Source: Christensenella sp. UBA1685
GTDB taxonomy: Bacteria; Bacillota; Clostridia; Christensenellales; CAG-138
DNA length: 26,618 bases
Reading direction: 5' to 3'
Assembly: GCA_002320595.1 (NCBI GenBank)
Contig: DCKB01000064.1
Coordinates: 1 to 26,618 of the forward strand
The notes below the pieces were generated by a model, which was not told the DNA's origin, searched no databases, and saw only the letters and a list, made by a program, of their open reading frames with translations. Positions 14,811-21,933 of the stretch are shown piece by piece. Within the stretch, counting starts at the first letter, position 1. Every line of letters starts with the position of its first letter. The translations under genes were made by a program, and so were the position numbers.

Positions 14811-15290
14811 ATGAAACGAATCGACTGGAAACGACTGCTCCCCTGCCTTGCCATCCCGCTCGTGGTGGGTGGCCTTGCCGCGCTGATTACCATGGGCAGC
14901 ATGGATGCTTACATGGAAACCGTACGGCAGCCAAAGCTTTCCCCGCCGCCTGCGCTGTTTCCAATCGTCTGGACGGTGCTGTACCTTCTGATGGGCATAT
15001 CCTCCTATCTCGTTTGCAGCGCACCTGTGCCGCAGCCCGCCCGCAAACAAGCGCTCCTGCCATATGCGCTCCAGCTCTTTTTCAACTTCGTCTGGCCGCT
15101 GCTGTTCTTCCGGCAGCAGGCGTTTTTACCGGCTTTTTTCTGGCTTGTGATCCTTTGGGCGCTCGTGCTGTGGATGATCCTCGCTTTCCGCAAGGTAAAC
15201 CGCACCGCAGCATGGCTGCAGGTCCCCTATCTGCTGTGGCTCACGTTTGCGGGATATCTCAACCTTGCCGTATGGCTTTTGAACCCTTAG
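14811..15290 (+). CDS. tspO: TspO/MBR family membrane protein
   Basis: 159 residues with five membrane spans. Family marks: QPKLSPPP after the first span, PIVWTVLYLLMGISSY, FFNFVWPLLFF and LLWLTFAGYLNLAVWLLN at the C-terminus. TspO proteins bind porphyrins and sterol-like ligands and are linked to tetrapyrrole degradation and stress signalling; the role in anaerobes is poorly known. AAAGG lies 11 bp before the ATG, a weak site. Its stop codon overlaps the trmO stop by 4 bp on the opposite strand, so the two genes converge with no spacer. No tetrapyrrole genes are nearby. Confidence 0.92.
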   Translation: MKRIDWKRLLPCLAIPLVVGGLAALITMGSMDAYMETVRQPKLSPPPALFPIVWTVLYLLMGISSYLVCSAPVPQPARKQALLPYALQLFFNFVWPLLFFRQQAFLPAFFWLVILWALVLWMILAFRKVNRTAAWLQVPYLLWLTFAGYLNLAVWLLNP

Positions 15291-15976
15291 AGCCGCACGA
15301 CCTCGCACACGGTGAGACGCCCGTCTGCCACGCGGAAACGCACATCAAAGCCCGCATATTCAAAGCCGTAGCGCGCCTCCGGGTCATTTTGGTACGCCGG
15401 GCGTGGATCCTGCCGCAGGGACGCTACGAGTGCCGCACGTTTTTCTTCCGGGATCATGCTGAGCCATTCCTCGGGGAACTCCACCTCAAGCGCATAGCCG
15501 TAACGCGCTTCTGCAAAACCGTCCGCTGCATCCGGATGGCTATCGGTAAAGGAAAGATATGGCTTGATATCATAAATGGGCGTTCCGTCCATCAGATCGG
15601 CGCCGGAAACATGAAGCACGGTGCCAAGGCCCGGGCGCGTTTGTAACCCCAGCAGGCGCACGGAGGAGAGGCCGATGGGGTTGGGACGAAACGGAGAACG
15701 CGTAGCAAATACGCCCATGCGTTTATTTCCGCCGAGCCGCGGCGGCTTCACCATGGGGGACCACCCTGCCCGGTGCACCTCTGAGAATCCCCATATCAGC
15801 CAAATATGCGAGAATTCAGCAAGGCCGCGCAACGCGTTTGCATCCCGGTATTCGGGCTCAAACACAATCACGGACTTTTGTTCCGGTACGAGGCCGCTTT
15901 GGCGCGGGATGCCAAACTTCGTGGTAAAATCGCTTCGGATGCGCGCAATGACGCGAAGCGGGGGCAATTGGTTCAT
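15287..15976 (-). CDS. trmO: tRNA (N6-threonylcarbamoyl-A37) methyltransferase TrmO
   Basis: 229 residues. The N-terminal two thirds is the beta-barrel TrmO (UPF0066/YaeB) domain: ARIRSDF, KFGIPRQSGL, FSHIWLIWGF, RMGVFATRSPFRPNPIGLS, SGADLMDGTPIYDIKPY. The C-terminal part (about 160-229) holds DPRPAYQ...RYGFEYAGFDVRF, also typical. TrmO uses S-adenosylmethionine to methylate t6A37 in tRNA-Thr(GGU), and a tRNA-Thr(GGT) gene happens to lie about 400 bp away on the same strand. AGGAAAGGGAG precedes the ATG at 15976, which beats a Met 13 codons upstream. Single gene with its own promoter. Confidence 0.92.
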   Translation of the reverse strand: MNQLPPLRVIARIRSDFTTKFGIPRQSGLVPEQKSVIVFEPEYRDANALRGLAEFSHIWLIWGFSEVHRAGWSPMVKPPRLGGNKRMGVFATRSPFRPNPIGLSSVRLLGLQTRPGLGTVLHVSGADLMDGTPIYDIKPYLSFTDSHPDAADGFAEARYGYALEVEFPEEWLSMIPEEKRAALVASLRQDPRPAYQNDPEARYGFEYAGFDVRFRVADGRLTVCEVVRL

Positions 15977-16019
15977 AAGCTCCCTTTCCTGCAACTTGGA
16001 ATCGGCGATGCACATTTTT

Positions 16020-16048
16020 ATTTTAAAGCAAGGGAAGCTTCAGGACAA
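16020..16048 (-). promoter_or_regulatory. Promoter of trmO
   Basis: TTGTCC (16043-16048), 17 bp, TAAAAT (16020-16025), about 44 bp before the start codon. Confidence 0.65.
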
Positions 16049-16068
16049 GCCTCAAGGCAAAGGATGCT

Positions 16069-16156
16069 TTGCGATTTCCCCCCGGCATATGCCGGGTCGC
16101 GGCTCCGACCCCCTTCCTTTGCAATTCCAAACAAAAAACCACCCGTTGGGTGGTTT
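16069..16156. repeat. 88-bp direct repeat, copy A
   Basis: It matches copy B (16269-16355) with one substitution (C for T near 16109) and one extra C, an offset of exactly 200 bp. The unit starts TTGCGATTTCCC, contains the palindrome CCGGCATATGCCGG and the segment GGCTCCGAC, and ends in the hairpin AACCACCC-GTT-GGGTGGTT. In this copy the right flank after GGTTT is unrelated (GCATCTT), so the long terminator arm is cut short. No gene lies in 16049-16361; the spacer 16157-16268 is GC-rich with short inverted CTTCGGC/GCCGAAG-type elements. Confidence 0.85.
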
Positions 16157-16268
16157 GCATCTTCCTTCCGTATTGGGAGTCCTTCGGCTCACTTCGGCAT
16201 GCTTGCTTGCGCTTCGCGCCGCGCAATTCGCCTGTTCGCCGAAGCCGGCCGCTCAAATCGCAACACCG

Positions 16269-16355
16269 TTGCGATTTCCCCCGGCATATGCCGGGTCGCG
16301 GCTCCGACTCCCTTCCTTTGCAATTCCAAACAAAAAACCACCCGTTGGGTGGTTT
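16269..16355. repeat. 88-bp direct repeat, copy B, abutting the tRNA terminator
   Basis: Same unit as copy A at about 98% identity. Here the terminal hairpin continues into an 18-bp perfect stem that is the terminator of tRNA-Thr. The unit therefore looks like the downstream flank of the tRNA that was duplicated 200 bp away. The internal CCGGCATATGCCGG palindrome is conserved in both copies. Confidence 0.85.
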
Positions 16356-16364
16356 TTTGTTTGG
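16326..16364 (-). terminator. Terminator of tRNA-Thr
   Basis: An 18-bp perfect inverted repeat (16326-16343 with 16347-16364, loop GTT) with A6 on one arm and T6 on the other, so it can terminate either strand. Its outer bases overlap the encoded CCA end of the tRNA. Confidence 0.85.
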
Positions 16365-16438
16365 AGCTGGTGATGGGAGTCGGACCCATGAACCTCGTCA
16401 TTACCAATGACGCGCTCTACCAACTGAGCTACACCAGC
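16362..16438 (-). tRNA. trnT: tRNA-Thr (anticodon GGT), CCA encoded
   Basis: Acceptor stem GCTGGTG/CACCAGC, discriminator T and encoded CCA. The D-arm is GCTC-AGTTGGTA-GAGC. The anticodon arm is CGTCA-TTGGTAA-TGACG with anticodon GGT, reading ACC and ACU. The T-arm is odd: stem ATGGG/CCCAT with loop TCCGACT, so position 55, normally T, is C, and the variable region has six bases (AGGTTC) instead of five. All other arms are intact. It has its own promoter and terminator. Confidence 0.93.
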
Positions 16439-16465
16439 GAACTCCGCAGACGCGGAACGTATAGT

Positions 16466-16494
16466 ATTATACCCAATCCTGCCGCCGAATGCAA
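16466..16494 (-). promoter_or_regulatory. Promoter of tRNA-Thr
   Basis: TTGCAT (16489-16494), 17 bp, perfect TATAAT (16466-16471). The start would be near 16459, about 20 nt before the mature 5' end. Confidence 0.8.
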
Positions 16495-16519
16495 GGTGTT
16501 TTTCGCTCTTTTTTTCGTT

Positions 16520-17008
16520 TTATTCGGGCTTCTCCCCACTATGCCCAACGTGTTTGCAGGCGCTGTCCCAAATCACGCCGCTGCACGGCACAAAAAGTAC
16601 AATGTCTTGCCCCGTTTGCGGCAATCCTGCGGGCCGGAACCCAAATCCTGTGAGCAGCTCCCGCTCCGCTTCGCCCACGGATGCTTCGATTGCGGAAAAA
16701 GGCATCTGCTGCGCCTTATACAGCATCACGCGCAGCAAAAGGTCGTCGTACAGCTTCCCACGGAACGCAGGCGCAACAACAAGCCGGTCAATCCGAACAG
16801 CGTCATGCTCCGGGCAGGGGTACATCCGCCCGGCAGCAATGGGCTCACCCGCATCCGTGCATACGAACAGATGTGCCGCAACCGCATCCATCGCATCGAA
16901 TTCCTGCTCGGGTGAAATCCCCTGTTCGCGCACGCGCACGGCCTCGCGCAGCGCACGGGCCTGCGCAAAGCCCACCCCCGCACCTACGGTCCATTCCGTC
17001 ATAAACAT
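16520..17008 (-). CDS. GNAT-family N-acetyltransferase
   Basis: 162 residues. A central segment FVCTDAGEPIAAGRMYP then IDRLVVAPAFRGKLYDDLLLRVM (about 72-94) fits motif A of the acetyl-CoA-binding GNAT fold, and the C-terminal GFRPAG...FVPCSGV fits the last strands. The pyrophosphate loop is atypical: after R-G the usual second Gly is missing (RGKLYDD). The substrate is unknown. AAGGAG lies 8 bp before the ATG at 17008. Third gene of the uridine kinase - AI-2E permease - GNAT operon, 12 bp after the permease gene. No obvious functional link to the other two. Confidence 0.8.
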   Translation of the reverse strand: MFMTEWTVGAGVGFAQARALREAVRVREQGISPEQEFDAMDAVAAHLFVCTDAGEPIAAGRMYPCPEHDAVRIDRLVVAPAFRGKLYDDLLLRVMLYKAQQMPFSAIEASVGEAERELLTGFGFRPAGLPQTGQDIVLFVPCSGVIWDSACKHVGHSGEKPE

Positions 17009-17020
17009 GGAGTTTGCTCC

Positions 17021-18343
17021 TTATCGTTCCGTCATGCCCTCAATTTCTTCTTCGGTGGGCGGCGTTTCGCGCATGCCCGCTGCAAACCGTTTTTCCTCCA
17101 CGCGGCGGTTCACCCACTCGCTCACAAGCGTATAAAGCACAGCCATCACCGGCACGCACAGCACAATCCCCACGATGCCGAACAGCCCGCTGCCGAGCAG
17201 CACCGCGATCATTACCCAGATGCCCGACAGGCCCACGGCGTTGCCCACCACACGCGGGTAGAACACATTTGCCTCAATCTGCTGCACCACAAGCACCAGC
17301 GCAATAAACCAGATCACGCGCGAAGGGTCGCTCACAAGGATGATGAGCGCGCCGAACAGCGCCGAAACCCAGGGGCCGATGATCGGCACGATCTGCGTTA
17401 TGCCGACCACAACGCTGATCAGAAGCGCATATGGGAACCCGAAGATCGTCATGCCGATGAAGCATAGCGTGCCGAGAATCGTGCACTCGATGATCATGCC
17501 ATAAAAATAATGGTTCAACGCCTGATTCGTGCGTGTGCTGACTTCCAGAACGCGCGTGGCACGGCGCTCGCTGAAAATTGCAACAACCACCTTTTTTGCT
17601 TGGAAAATAAGCTTTTCCTTGTTAAACAAAGCATAAATGCTGATGATTGCCGCAAAGAACACATCCACAACCGTGGCCGCAACGCTCACGGTGAACTTCG
17701 CGGCACCCGCAACCAGCGTGCTGAGCAGCTCATCCATCTGCGCCAGTATGGTTCCGATCACGCTCTGAATGCGCTGCTCAATCGCCGGATTCAGGTTCAG
17801 CTTATCCCAGAGATCGTTTCCCCAGACGGTGAGCGATTCAACATAGCTGTCCATCCCATTGGCCAATGTGACGACGCTTTCCGCAATGCGCGGGATAATC
17901 AAAAAGAGCACCGCCGCCACGATGAGCAGAAGGAACGCCATCGCCAACACCTGACAAACCGCACGCTTCAGCGAGCAGATCTTCCATTTTTGGAAGATTC
18001 GGGTCTCCAAAAACCGCATGGGCATATTCGCAATAAATGCGAATGCGATGCCAACGAACACCGGTTTGAGCACGGAAAAAAAAGTTCCGACCGCATTGGA
18101 AACATTCGCTATGTTTTCAAGGATTTCGTAAACCAGCACCGTAACGAGCGCCACTGCAAGCGGTACGCGGGCGCTGCGCCAGACGCGCTGTTTCTCCCGC
18201 TTTTCCTCCGCTTCCTTTTTCTGCTGCACACGCTCCCGCTGCGCCTTCCTTTCAGCCTGTTCGGCCGCTTCCTGCGCAGCGCGCTCCGCGCTCTCGTTCA
18301 GCGCGCCGTCCGCACGGGTTTCGTTTGGTTTATCGCCGTTCAA
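17021..18343 (-). CDS. AI-2E/PerM-family transporter
   Basis: 440 residues from a TTG start at 18343, chosen because GAGGAGG sits 6 bp upstream inside the end of udk; the genes overlap by 14 bp and are translationally coupled. Residues about 17-53 are a highly charged Glu/Lys/Arg/Gln coiled coil, longer than in many homologues. About eight membrane spans follow. ITQIVPIIGPWVSALFGA and GLSGIWVMIAVLLG...LFGIVGIVLCVPVMAVL are the family hallmarks (PF01594). Members export autoinducer-2 or act as Na+/H+ antiporters or general permeases; most are uncharacterised, so the name should not be read as proof of AI-2 transport. Confidence 0.9.
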   Translation of the reverse strand: MNGDKPNETRADGALNESAERAAQEAAEQAERKAQRERVQQKKEAEEKREKQRVWRSARVPLAVALVTVLVYEILENIANVSNAVGTFFSVLKPVFVGIAFAFIANMPMRFLETRIFQKWKICSLKRAVCQVLAMAFLLLIVAAVLFLIIPRIAESVVTLANGMDSYVESLTVWGNDLWDKLNLNPAIEQRIQSVIGTILAQMDELLSTLVAGAAKFTVSVAATVVDVFFAAIISIYALFNKEKLIFQAKKVVVAIFSERRATRVLEVSTRTNQALNHYFYGMIIECTILGTLCFIGMTIFGFPYALLISVVVGITQIVPIIGPWVSALFGALIILVSDPSRVIWFIALVLVVQQIEANVFYPRVVGNAVGLSGIWVMIAVLLGSGLFGIVGIVLCVPVMAVLYTLVSEWVNRRVEEKRFAAGMRETPPTEEEIEGMTER

Positions 18344-18998
18344 TGGTTTCCTCCTCCGCTTCTGTCTCGTTCGCCTCGCGCTCAAACTTTTCGGCCAAAA
18401 GCTTTGCCGAAATATATGCGCTGATGGCATCGATGGCCATGCGGTTCTTTCCGCCGCGCATCACGGCAAAATCCGCATCGTCAATGTATTTGCTGATGTA
18501 CTGTTCGTACATGGGTTTGACGGTCGCGAGATACTGCTCCGAAATGTTTTCAATGGAACGCCCGCGCGCCCGGATATCCCGCTTGATGCGCCGGAGCAGG
18601 CAGATGTCCTTATCCACATGCATGTAAACCTTGAGGCTCATCGCCCGCGTCATGCGCGGGTCGTGGAACATATGAATCCCTTCAAGGATCAGCACATCCG
18701 GGGGAGCAATCTGTTCGTCGGTGTCCGCGCGCATATGGTTGGCATAGTCGTAGCCCTTGCGCGTAATGGGGCGGCCCGCCGCAAGCGCTTCGACATCCCG
18801 AAGCATTTCGTCATAATCGAAAATTGCCGGCTCGTCATAGTTGATGCGCACCCGTTCCTCAAACGGAAGGTGCGCATGGTTTTTATAATAGCAATCCTGC
18901 CCGATGATGACCGCGCTGCAGGTCAGCGAATCCCGGATTTCCCTTGCAAGCGTGCTCTTTCCGCTGCCGCTTGCGCCGCAAATGCCAACGATAATCAT
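18330..18998 (-). CDS. udk: Uridine kinase family protein
   Basis: 222 residues. GASGSGKST (8-16) is the Walker A motif. GQDCYYK and INYDEPAIFDYD follow the uridine kinase pattern, as does LEGIHMF (Walker B region). It would phosphorylate uridine or cytidine with a nucleoside triphosphate in pyrimidine salvage. The start at 18998 has GCGGAGG at 6 bp; an ATG five codons upstream overlaps that site and is rejected. The C-terminal EREANETEAEEE tail is acidic and variable. First gene of a three-gene operon. A phosphoribulokinase-like relative is possible but less likely. Confidence 0.88.
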   Translation of the reverse strand: MIIVGICGASGSGKSTLAREIRDSLTCSAVIIGQDCYYKNHAHLPFEERVRINYDEPAIFDYDEMLRDVEALAAGRPITRKGYDYANHMRADTDEQIAPPDVLILEGIHMFHDPRMTRAMSLKVYMHVDKDICLLRRIKRDIRARGRSIENISEQYLATVKPMYEQYISKYIDDADFAVMRGGKNRMAIDAISAYISAKLLAEKFEREANETEAEEETIERR

Positions 18999-19039
18999 AT
19001 TGCGCCTCCGCATTGCGTATGATATGATTTTCCAAATTT

Positions 19040-19069
19040 ATTATACCCGCTTGCGCGCCCAAACCGCAA
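19040..19069 (-). promoter_or_regulatory. Promoter of the udk operon
   Basis: TTGCGG (19064-19069), 18 bp, perfect TATAAT (19040-19045), about 41 bp before the udk start. Confidence 0.65.
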
Positions 19070-19119
19070 CCCCCCGCCACGGCGTTTCAGCGCCGGGTTG
19101 TGAACAAAAAGTGAAATGC

Positions 19120-19148
19120 TTGACATCACACCCGGTTTATTATATCAT
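19120..19148 (+). promoter_or_regulatory. Strong promoter of the CNNM gene leader
   Basis: A perfect TTGACA (19120-19125), 17 bp, TATCAT (19143-19148). It is the best promoter of the window by consensus. Transcription would begin near 19155, leaving a leader of about 280 nt before the CNNM start codon. Confidence 0.85.
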
Positions 19149-19186
19149 TGTAACACTAATTATTTTGGAGAGGTACGTTTTTTCTG

Positions 19187-19363
19187 ATGGACGACGGCGA
19201 CAGTAGCGATAATCCCAACGGATTTACGCCACATAAGAAAAACAAGGGTATGACCTGCGTGATCAGGGAAGCAGCAGGTTATGCTTTTTTTGTGTTGTTT
19301 GGGCGGCATTTGCTCCGCCTTTTTCCGCCGCAGGCACGCCTTCATGCCCGCCTGCGCTGCTGA
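19187..19363 (+). CDS. Possible leader peptide with an Asp-rich N-terminus
   Basis: A 58-codon frame starts with MDDGDSSDNPNG and spans both terminator hairpins of the leader. GGAGAGG (19167-19173) lies 13 nt upstream, rather far, but the CNNM gene itself also has its site at 13 nt. The second half (Arg/Leu-rich, ending LRC) does not look like a folded protein. If translated, the ribosome would melt the first terminator. Equally, it may be chance in a non-coding leader. Confidence 0.25.
   Translation: MDDGDSSDNPNGFTPHKKNKGMTCVIREAAGYAFFVLFGRHLLRLFPPQARLHARLRC
19248..19291 (+). terminator. Leader terminator 1 (attenuator candidate)
   Basis: An 11-bp stem with two G-T pairs (19248-19258 with 19274-19284), a 15-nt loop and seven T at 19285-19291. 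It lies about 95 nt after the predicted start and 145 bp before the CNNM start, so most transcripts should end here unless it is prevented. ATCAG in its loop (19262-19266) can pair with CTGAT at 19184-19188. Confidence 0.75.
19301..19324 (+). terminator. Leader terminator 2
   Basis: GGCGG (19302-19306) with CCGCC (19315-19319), loop CATTTGCT, then five T. A second, smaller terminator right after the first. From here to 19435 no convincing internal promoter is seen (a weak TTCGCC-18-GTTAAT at best). Confidence 0.5.
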
Positions 19364-19435
19364 TGCCGCTGTTCCTTTCGCCGGCATGTTCCAAATTCGG
19401 GTTAATAGTTTTGAATCAGGAGTATAGAGTATACC

Positions 19436-20752
19436 ATGGGTAATACTATCGTAGGCCAATTGCTTTTGCAGGTCGTTCTCATCGCGCTCAACGCGGTTTT
19501 TGCGTGCGCGGAGATCGCCGTGCTTTCCTTCAACGGCGCAAAGCTTGAGAAGCTCTCAGAGGAGGGCAACAAGCGCGCCATCCGCCTTGCGCGGCTCACC
19601 TGCCAGCCCGCGCGTTTTCTTGCAACCATCCAGGTCGCCATCACGCTTTCCGGCTTCCTCGGCAGCGCGTTCGCTGCGGATAATTTCGCCTCCCTGCTCA
19701 CGGATTGGCTGGTGAGCCTTGGCGTTGCGATTTCGCCTGCAACGCTCAACTCAATTTCCGTGGTGCTCATCACGCTGATCCTTTCCTACTTTACACTGGT
19801 GTTCGGCGAGCTTGTGCCCAAGCGCCTTGCGATGAAGAAAGCGGAATCCCTGAGCCTTGCGCTCTCCGGGCTCATCACGTTCATTTCCAAGCTGTTTGCA
19901 CCCATCGTATGGCTGCTGACCGTTTCCACCAACGGCCTTTTACGCCTCCTTGGCATCGACCCCGATGCAGAGGACAGCGAGGTTTCGGAGGAGGAGATCC
20001 GCATGCTGGTGGACAGCGGCAGCGAAAAGGGCGTGATCGATTCCGAAGAAAGCGAAATGATCCAAAACGTGTTTGAGTTCGACGACCTGACCGTTGGCGA
20101 AATCGTGACGCACCGCACGGAAATCGCGTTCCTCTGGAACGACGAATCCGTTGCGGAATGGGATAAGACCATCAAAAGCACGTCCTATTCCTTCTATCCC
20201 ATCTGCGAGGAGAGCATCGACAACATCATCGGTGTGCTCAACGCAAAAATATATCTGCGCCTGACCGATCTTTCGCGCGAGAACGTAATGAAGGAGGCCG
20301 TGCGCGAGGTGTTCTTCGTGCCGGAAAGCATGAAAGCGGACATTCTGTTCCGCAACATGAAGAAGAACCGCAACAACTTTGCCGTGGTTTTGGATGAATA
20401 CGGCGGAACGCACGGAATTGTGACGATGAGCGACCTTCTGGTGCAGATCGTTGGCGAATTTGACGATGAGGATGTGGAGGAGGATGTCTTTCCGGCGGGT
20501 GAAAACGCATGGCGCATCAACTGCCGTGCCGAAATCGAAAAGCTGGAGCGCCTGTTCGACATCGAAATCGATACCGAATCCGCCACGGTCGGCGGTTGGG
20601 TGGTTGAGCAGTTCGGGGATATCCCGAACGAGGGCGACACCCTGATGTATGACGACAGCTTCTCCGTGGAGGTCATAAAGACCGACAACAAGCGCGTGCA
20701 GGAGATCATCGTGCGGCCGCTCGCGCCGCAGGTGGAGGAAGAAAAGGAATAA
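19436..20752 (+). CDS. CNNM/CorC-type (hemolysin-family) transporter
   Basis: 438 residues: a DUF21/CNNM membrane domain with about four spans (1-185, with FGELVPKR near 126), a CBS pair (about 205-325) and a CorC/HlyC C-terminal domain (about 345-430). LDEYGGTHGIVTMSDLL is the conserved second CBS segment. Characterised relatives (CNNM/CorC, MpfA of Bacillus) export Mg2+ with Na+; the old hemolysin name is misleading. CAGGAG lies 13 nt before the ATG. The gene is alone behind a long leader with tandem terminators, which points to control of its expression by attenuation. The ion is inferred. Confidence 0.93.
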   Translation: MGNTIVGQLLLQVVLIALNAVFACAEIAVLSFNGAKLEKLSEEGNKRAIRLARLTCQPARFLATIQVAITLSGFLGSAFAADNFASLLTDWLVSLGVAISPATLNSISVVLITLILSYFTLVFGELVPKRLAMKKAESLSLALSGLITFISKLFAPIVWLLTVSTNGLLRLLGIDPDAEDSEVSEEEIRMLVDSGSEKGVIDSEESEMIQNVFEFDDLTVGEIVTHRTEIAFLWNDESVAEWDKTIKSTSYSFYPICEESIDNIIGVLNAKIYLRLTDLSRENVMKEAVREVFFVPESMKADILFRNMKKNRNNFAVVLDEYGGTHGIVTMSDLLVQIVGEFDDEDVEEDVFPAGENAWRINCRAEIEKLERLFDIEIDTESATVGGWVVEQFGDIPNEGDTLMYDDSFSVEVIKTDNKRVQEIIVRPLAPQVEEEKE

Positions 20753-20769
20753 CGGAAAGCAGCTGCAAA

Positions 20770-20801
20770 GAGGCGAGCCTCATGGCGCGCCTCCCATTTT
20801 T
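20770..20801. terminator. Terminator between the CNNM gene and the dehydrogenase gene
   Basis: GAGGCG (20770-20775) pairs with CGCCTC (20788-20793); five T follow on plus (20797-20801) and three on minus. It serves the CNNM gene and possibly the convergent dehydrogenase gene. Confidence 0.55.
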
Positions 20802-20806
20802 CCCGG

Positions 20807-21862
20807 TCAGTTTCTTTCGTAGGGCGTAACGACCCACTTGATGCAGCCATCCTTCTGATTGCCGAAAATATCATACCCCGTGAGGATGTCGTTGAGCGGC
20901 GCGCGGTGGGTGATCATCAGGCTTGTGTCAAGCTGCTTCGTTTCAACGAGTTTCATGATGTCGCCGCAGGAATTCGCATCCACGCCGCCGGTCTTGAAGG
21001 TAAGGTTTTTGCCATACATCAGCTGCAGCGGGATGGACTGCGCCTCCGCGTAAAGCGCCACCACCACCACGACCGCGTTCGGCCGCGCGGCCTGCCAGGC
21101 AAGCTCAAACGTGTTTTTTGCGCCTGCAACCTCGAACACGCGGTCTGCCCCGCGGCCTTCAGTCAGCGCGCGCACGGCACAAAGCACATCGTCCCGCTTC
21201 GGGTTGAGCGTCACATCGCAAAGGCCCTTCGCCTTTGCAAGCGCAAGGCGCTCATCGCTCACATCCACCGCAATGATCTTCGCAGGGCTGTACAGCCGCG
21301 CGCTCATCATCGTGCAAAGGCCGGTCGGTCCCGCACCGAGCACGAGCGCCGTGGACGCGGGCGCGATCTCACCGATTTGCGCCGCCCAGTACCCCGTTGC
21401 GAGCACATCGCCCACAAAGAGCGCATCCTCATCCGAAACGCCTTCCGGGATGCGCGTAAAGCTCTGGTCTGCCGTCGGCACGCGCACGTATTCCGCCTGC
21501 CCGCCATTGATGCGGCAGCCGAGCTCCCAACCGCCTTCCACGCAGTTGTTCACATAGCCGCGCTTGCAGAAAAAGCATTCTCCACAGAAGCTTTCCACAT
21601 TCACGGCCACGCGGTCGCCGGGCTTGAACCGCCGCACAGCGCTGCCCGCTTCTACCACTTCGCCCACGAATTCGTGTCCAAGCACCACGCCTTCCTTTGC
21701 GCGCGGCACCGTGCCGTGAATGATGTGCAGATCGCTTGAACAGATGCTCGCGCGCGTCACGCGCACAATGGCGTCACGCGGATCCACAATCTTGGGCATG
21801 GGGCGGTCGCACAGTTCGACTTTCCCTTTTTCCTTCCACACAAGTGCTTTCATGGTTTCCAT
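20807..21862 (-). CDS. Zinc-dependent alcohol dehydrogenase (MDR family)
   Basis: 351 residues. Catalytic zinc ligands are C41, H63, E64 (GHEFVGEVV) and D152. All four structural zinc cysteines are present (C93, C96, C99, C107). The Rossmann loop is LGAGPTGL (175-182), and D200 at the end of the second strand favours NAD over NADP. The segment CSSDLHIIHG and the C-terminal THRAPL..I..GYDIF resemble secondary-alcohol and threonine dehydrogenase relatives. The substrate is not known. AAGGA lies 10 bp before the ATG at 21862. Monocistronic; no clear promoter is found in the 70 bp between it and the palindromic repeat. Confidence 0.93.
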   Translation of the reverse strand: METMKALVWKEKGKVELCDRPMPKIVDPRDAIVRVTRASICSSDLHIIHGTVPRAKEGVVLGHEFVGEVVEAGSAVRRFKPGDRVAVNVESFCGECFFCKRGYVNNCVEGGWELGCRINGGQAEYVRVPTADQSFTRIPEGVSDEDALFVGDVLATGYWAAQIGEIAPASTALVLGAGPTGLCTMMSARLYSPAKIIAVDVSDERLALAKAKGLCDVTLNPKRDDVLCAVRALTEGRGADRVFEVAGAKNTFELAWQAARPNAVVVVVALYAEAQSIPLQLMYGKNLTFKTGGVDANSCGDIMKLVETKQLDTSLMITHRAPLNDILTGYDIFGNQKDGCIKWVVTPYERN

Positions 21863-21933
21863 TTATATTGTTTCCTTTCGGTAAGAATTTTTTCCGCAAG
21901 CGCGGCCCATCCAAATGGTCTCCCCCGTGCCGG

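Noticed and set aside
16170..16185. A remnant of a second tRNA after repeat copy A (TTGGGAGTC resembles the T-arm region)
   Set aside because: Only about nine bases agree and no acceptor or anticodon arm is found.
15876..16407. Several small reading frames over the repeats and tRNA, rich in Pro, Arg and Trp
   Set aside because: They come from the repeat, terminator and tRNA sequence read as codons, and no ribosome site is present.
19230..19291. A small SRP RNA in the CNNM leader (GGGAAGCAGC resembles part of its loop)
   Set aside because: The conserved GGUCAGG...GGAAGGAAGCAGC core and symmetric helix are absent; the segment is better explained as the loop of a terminator.
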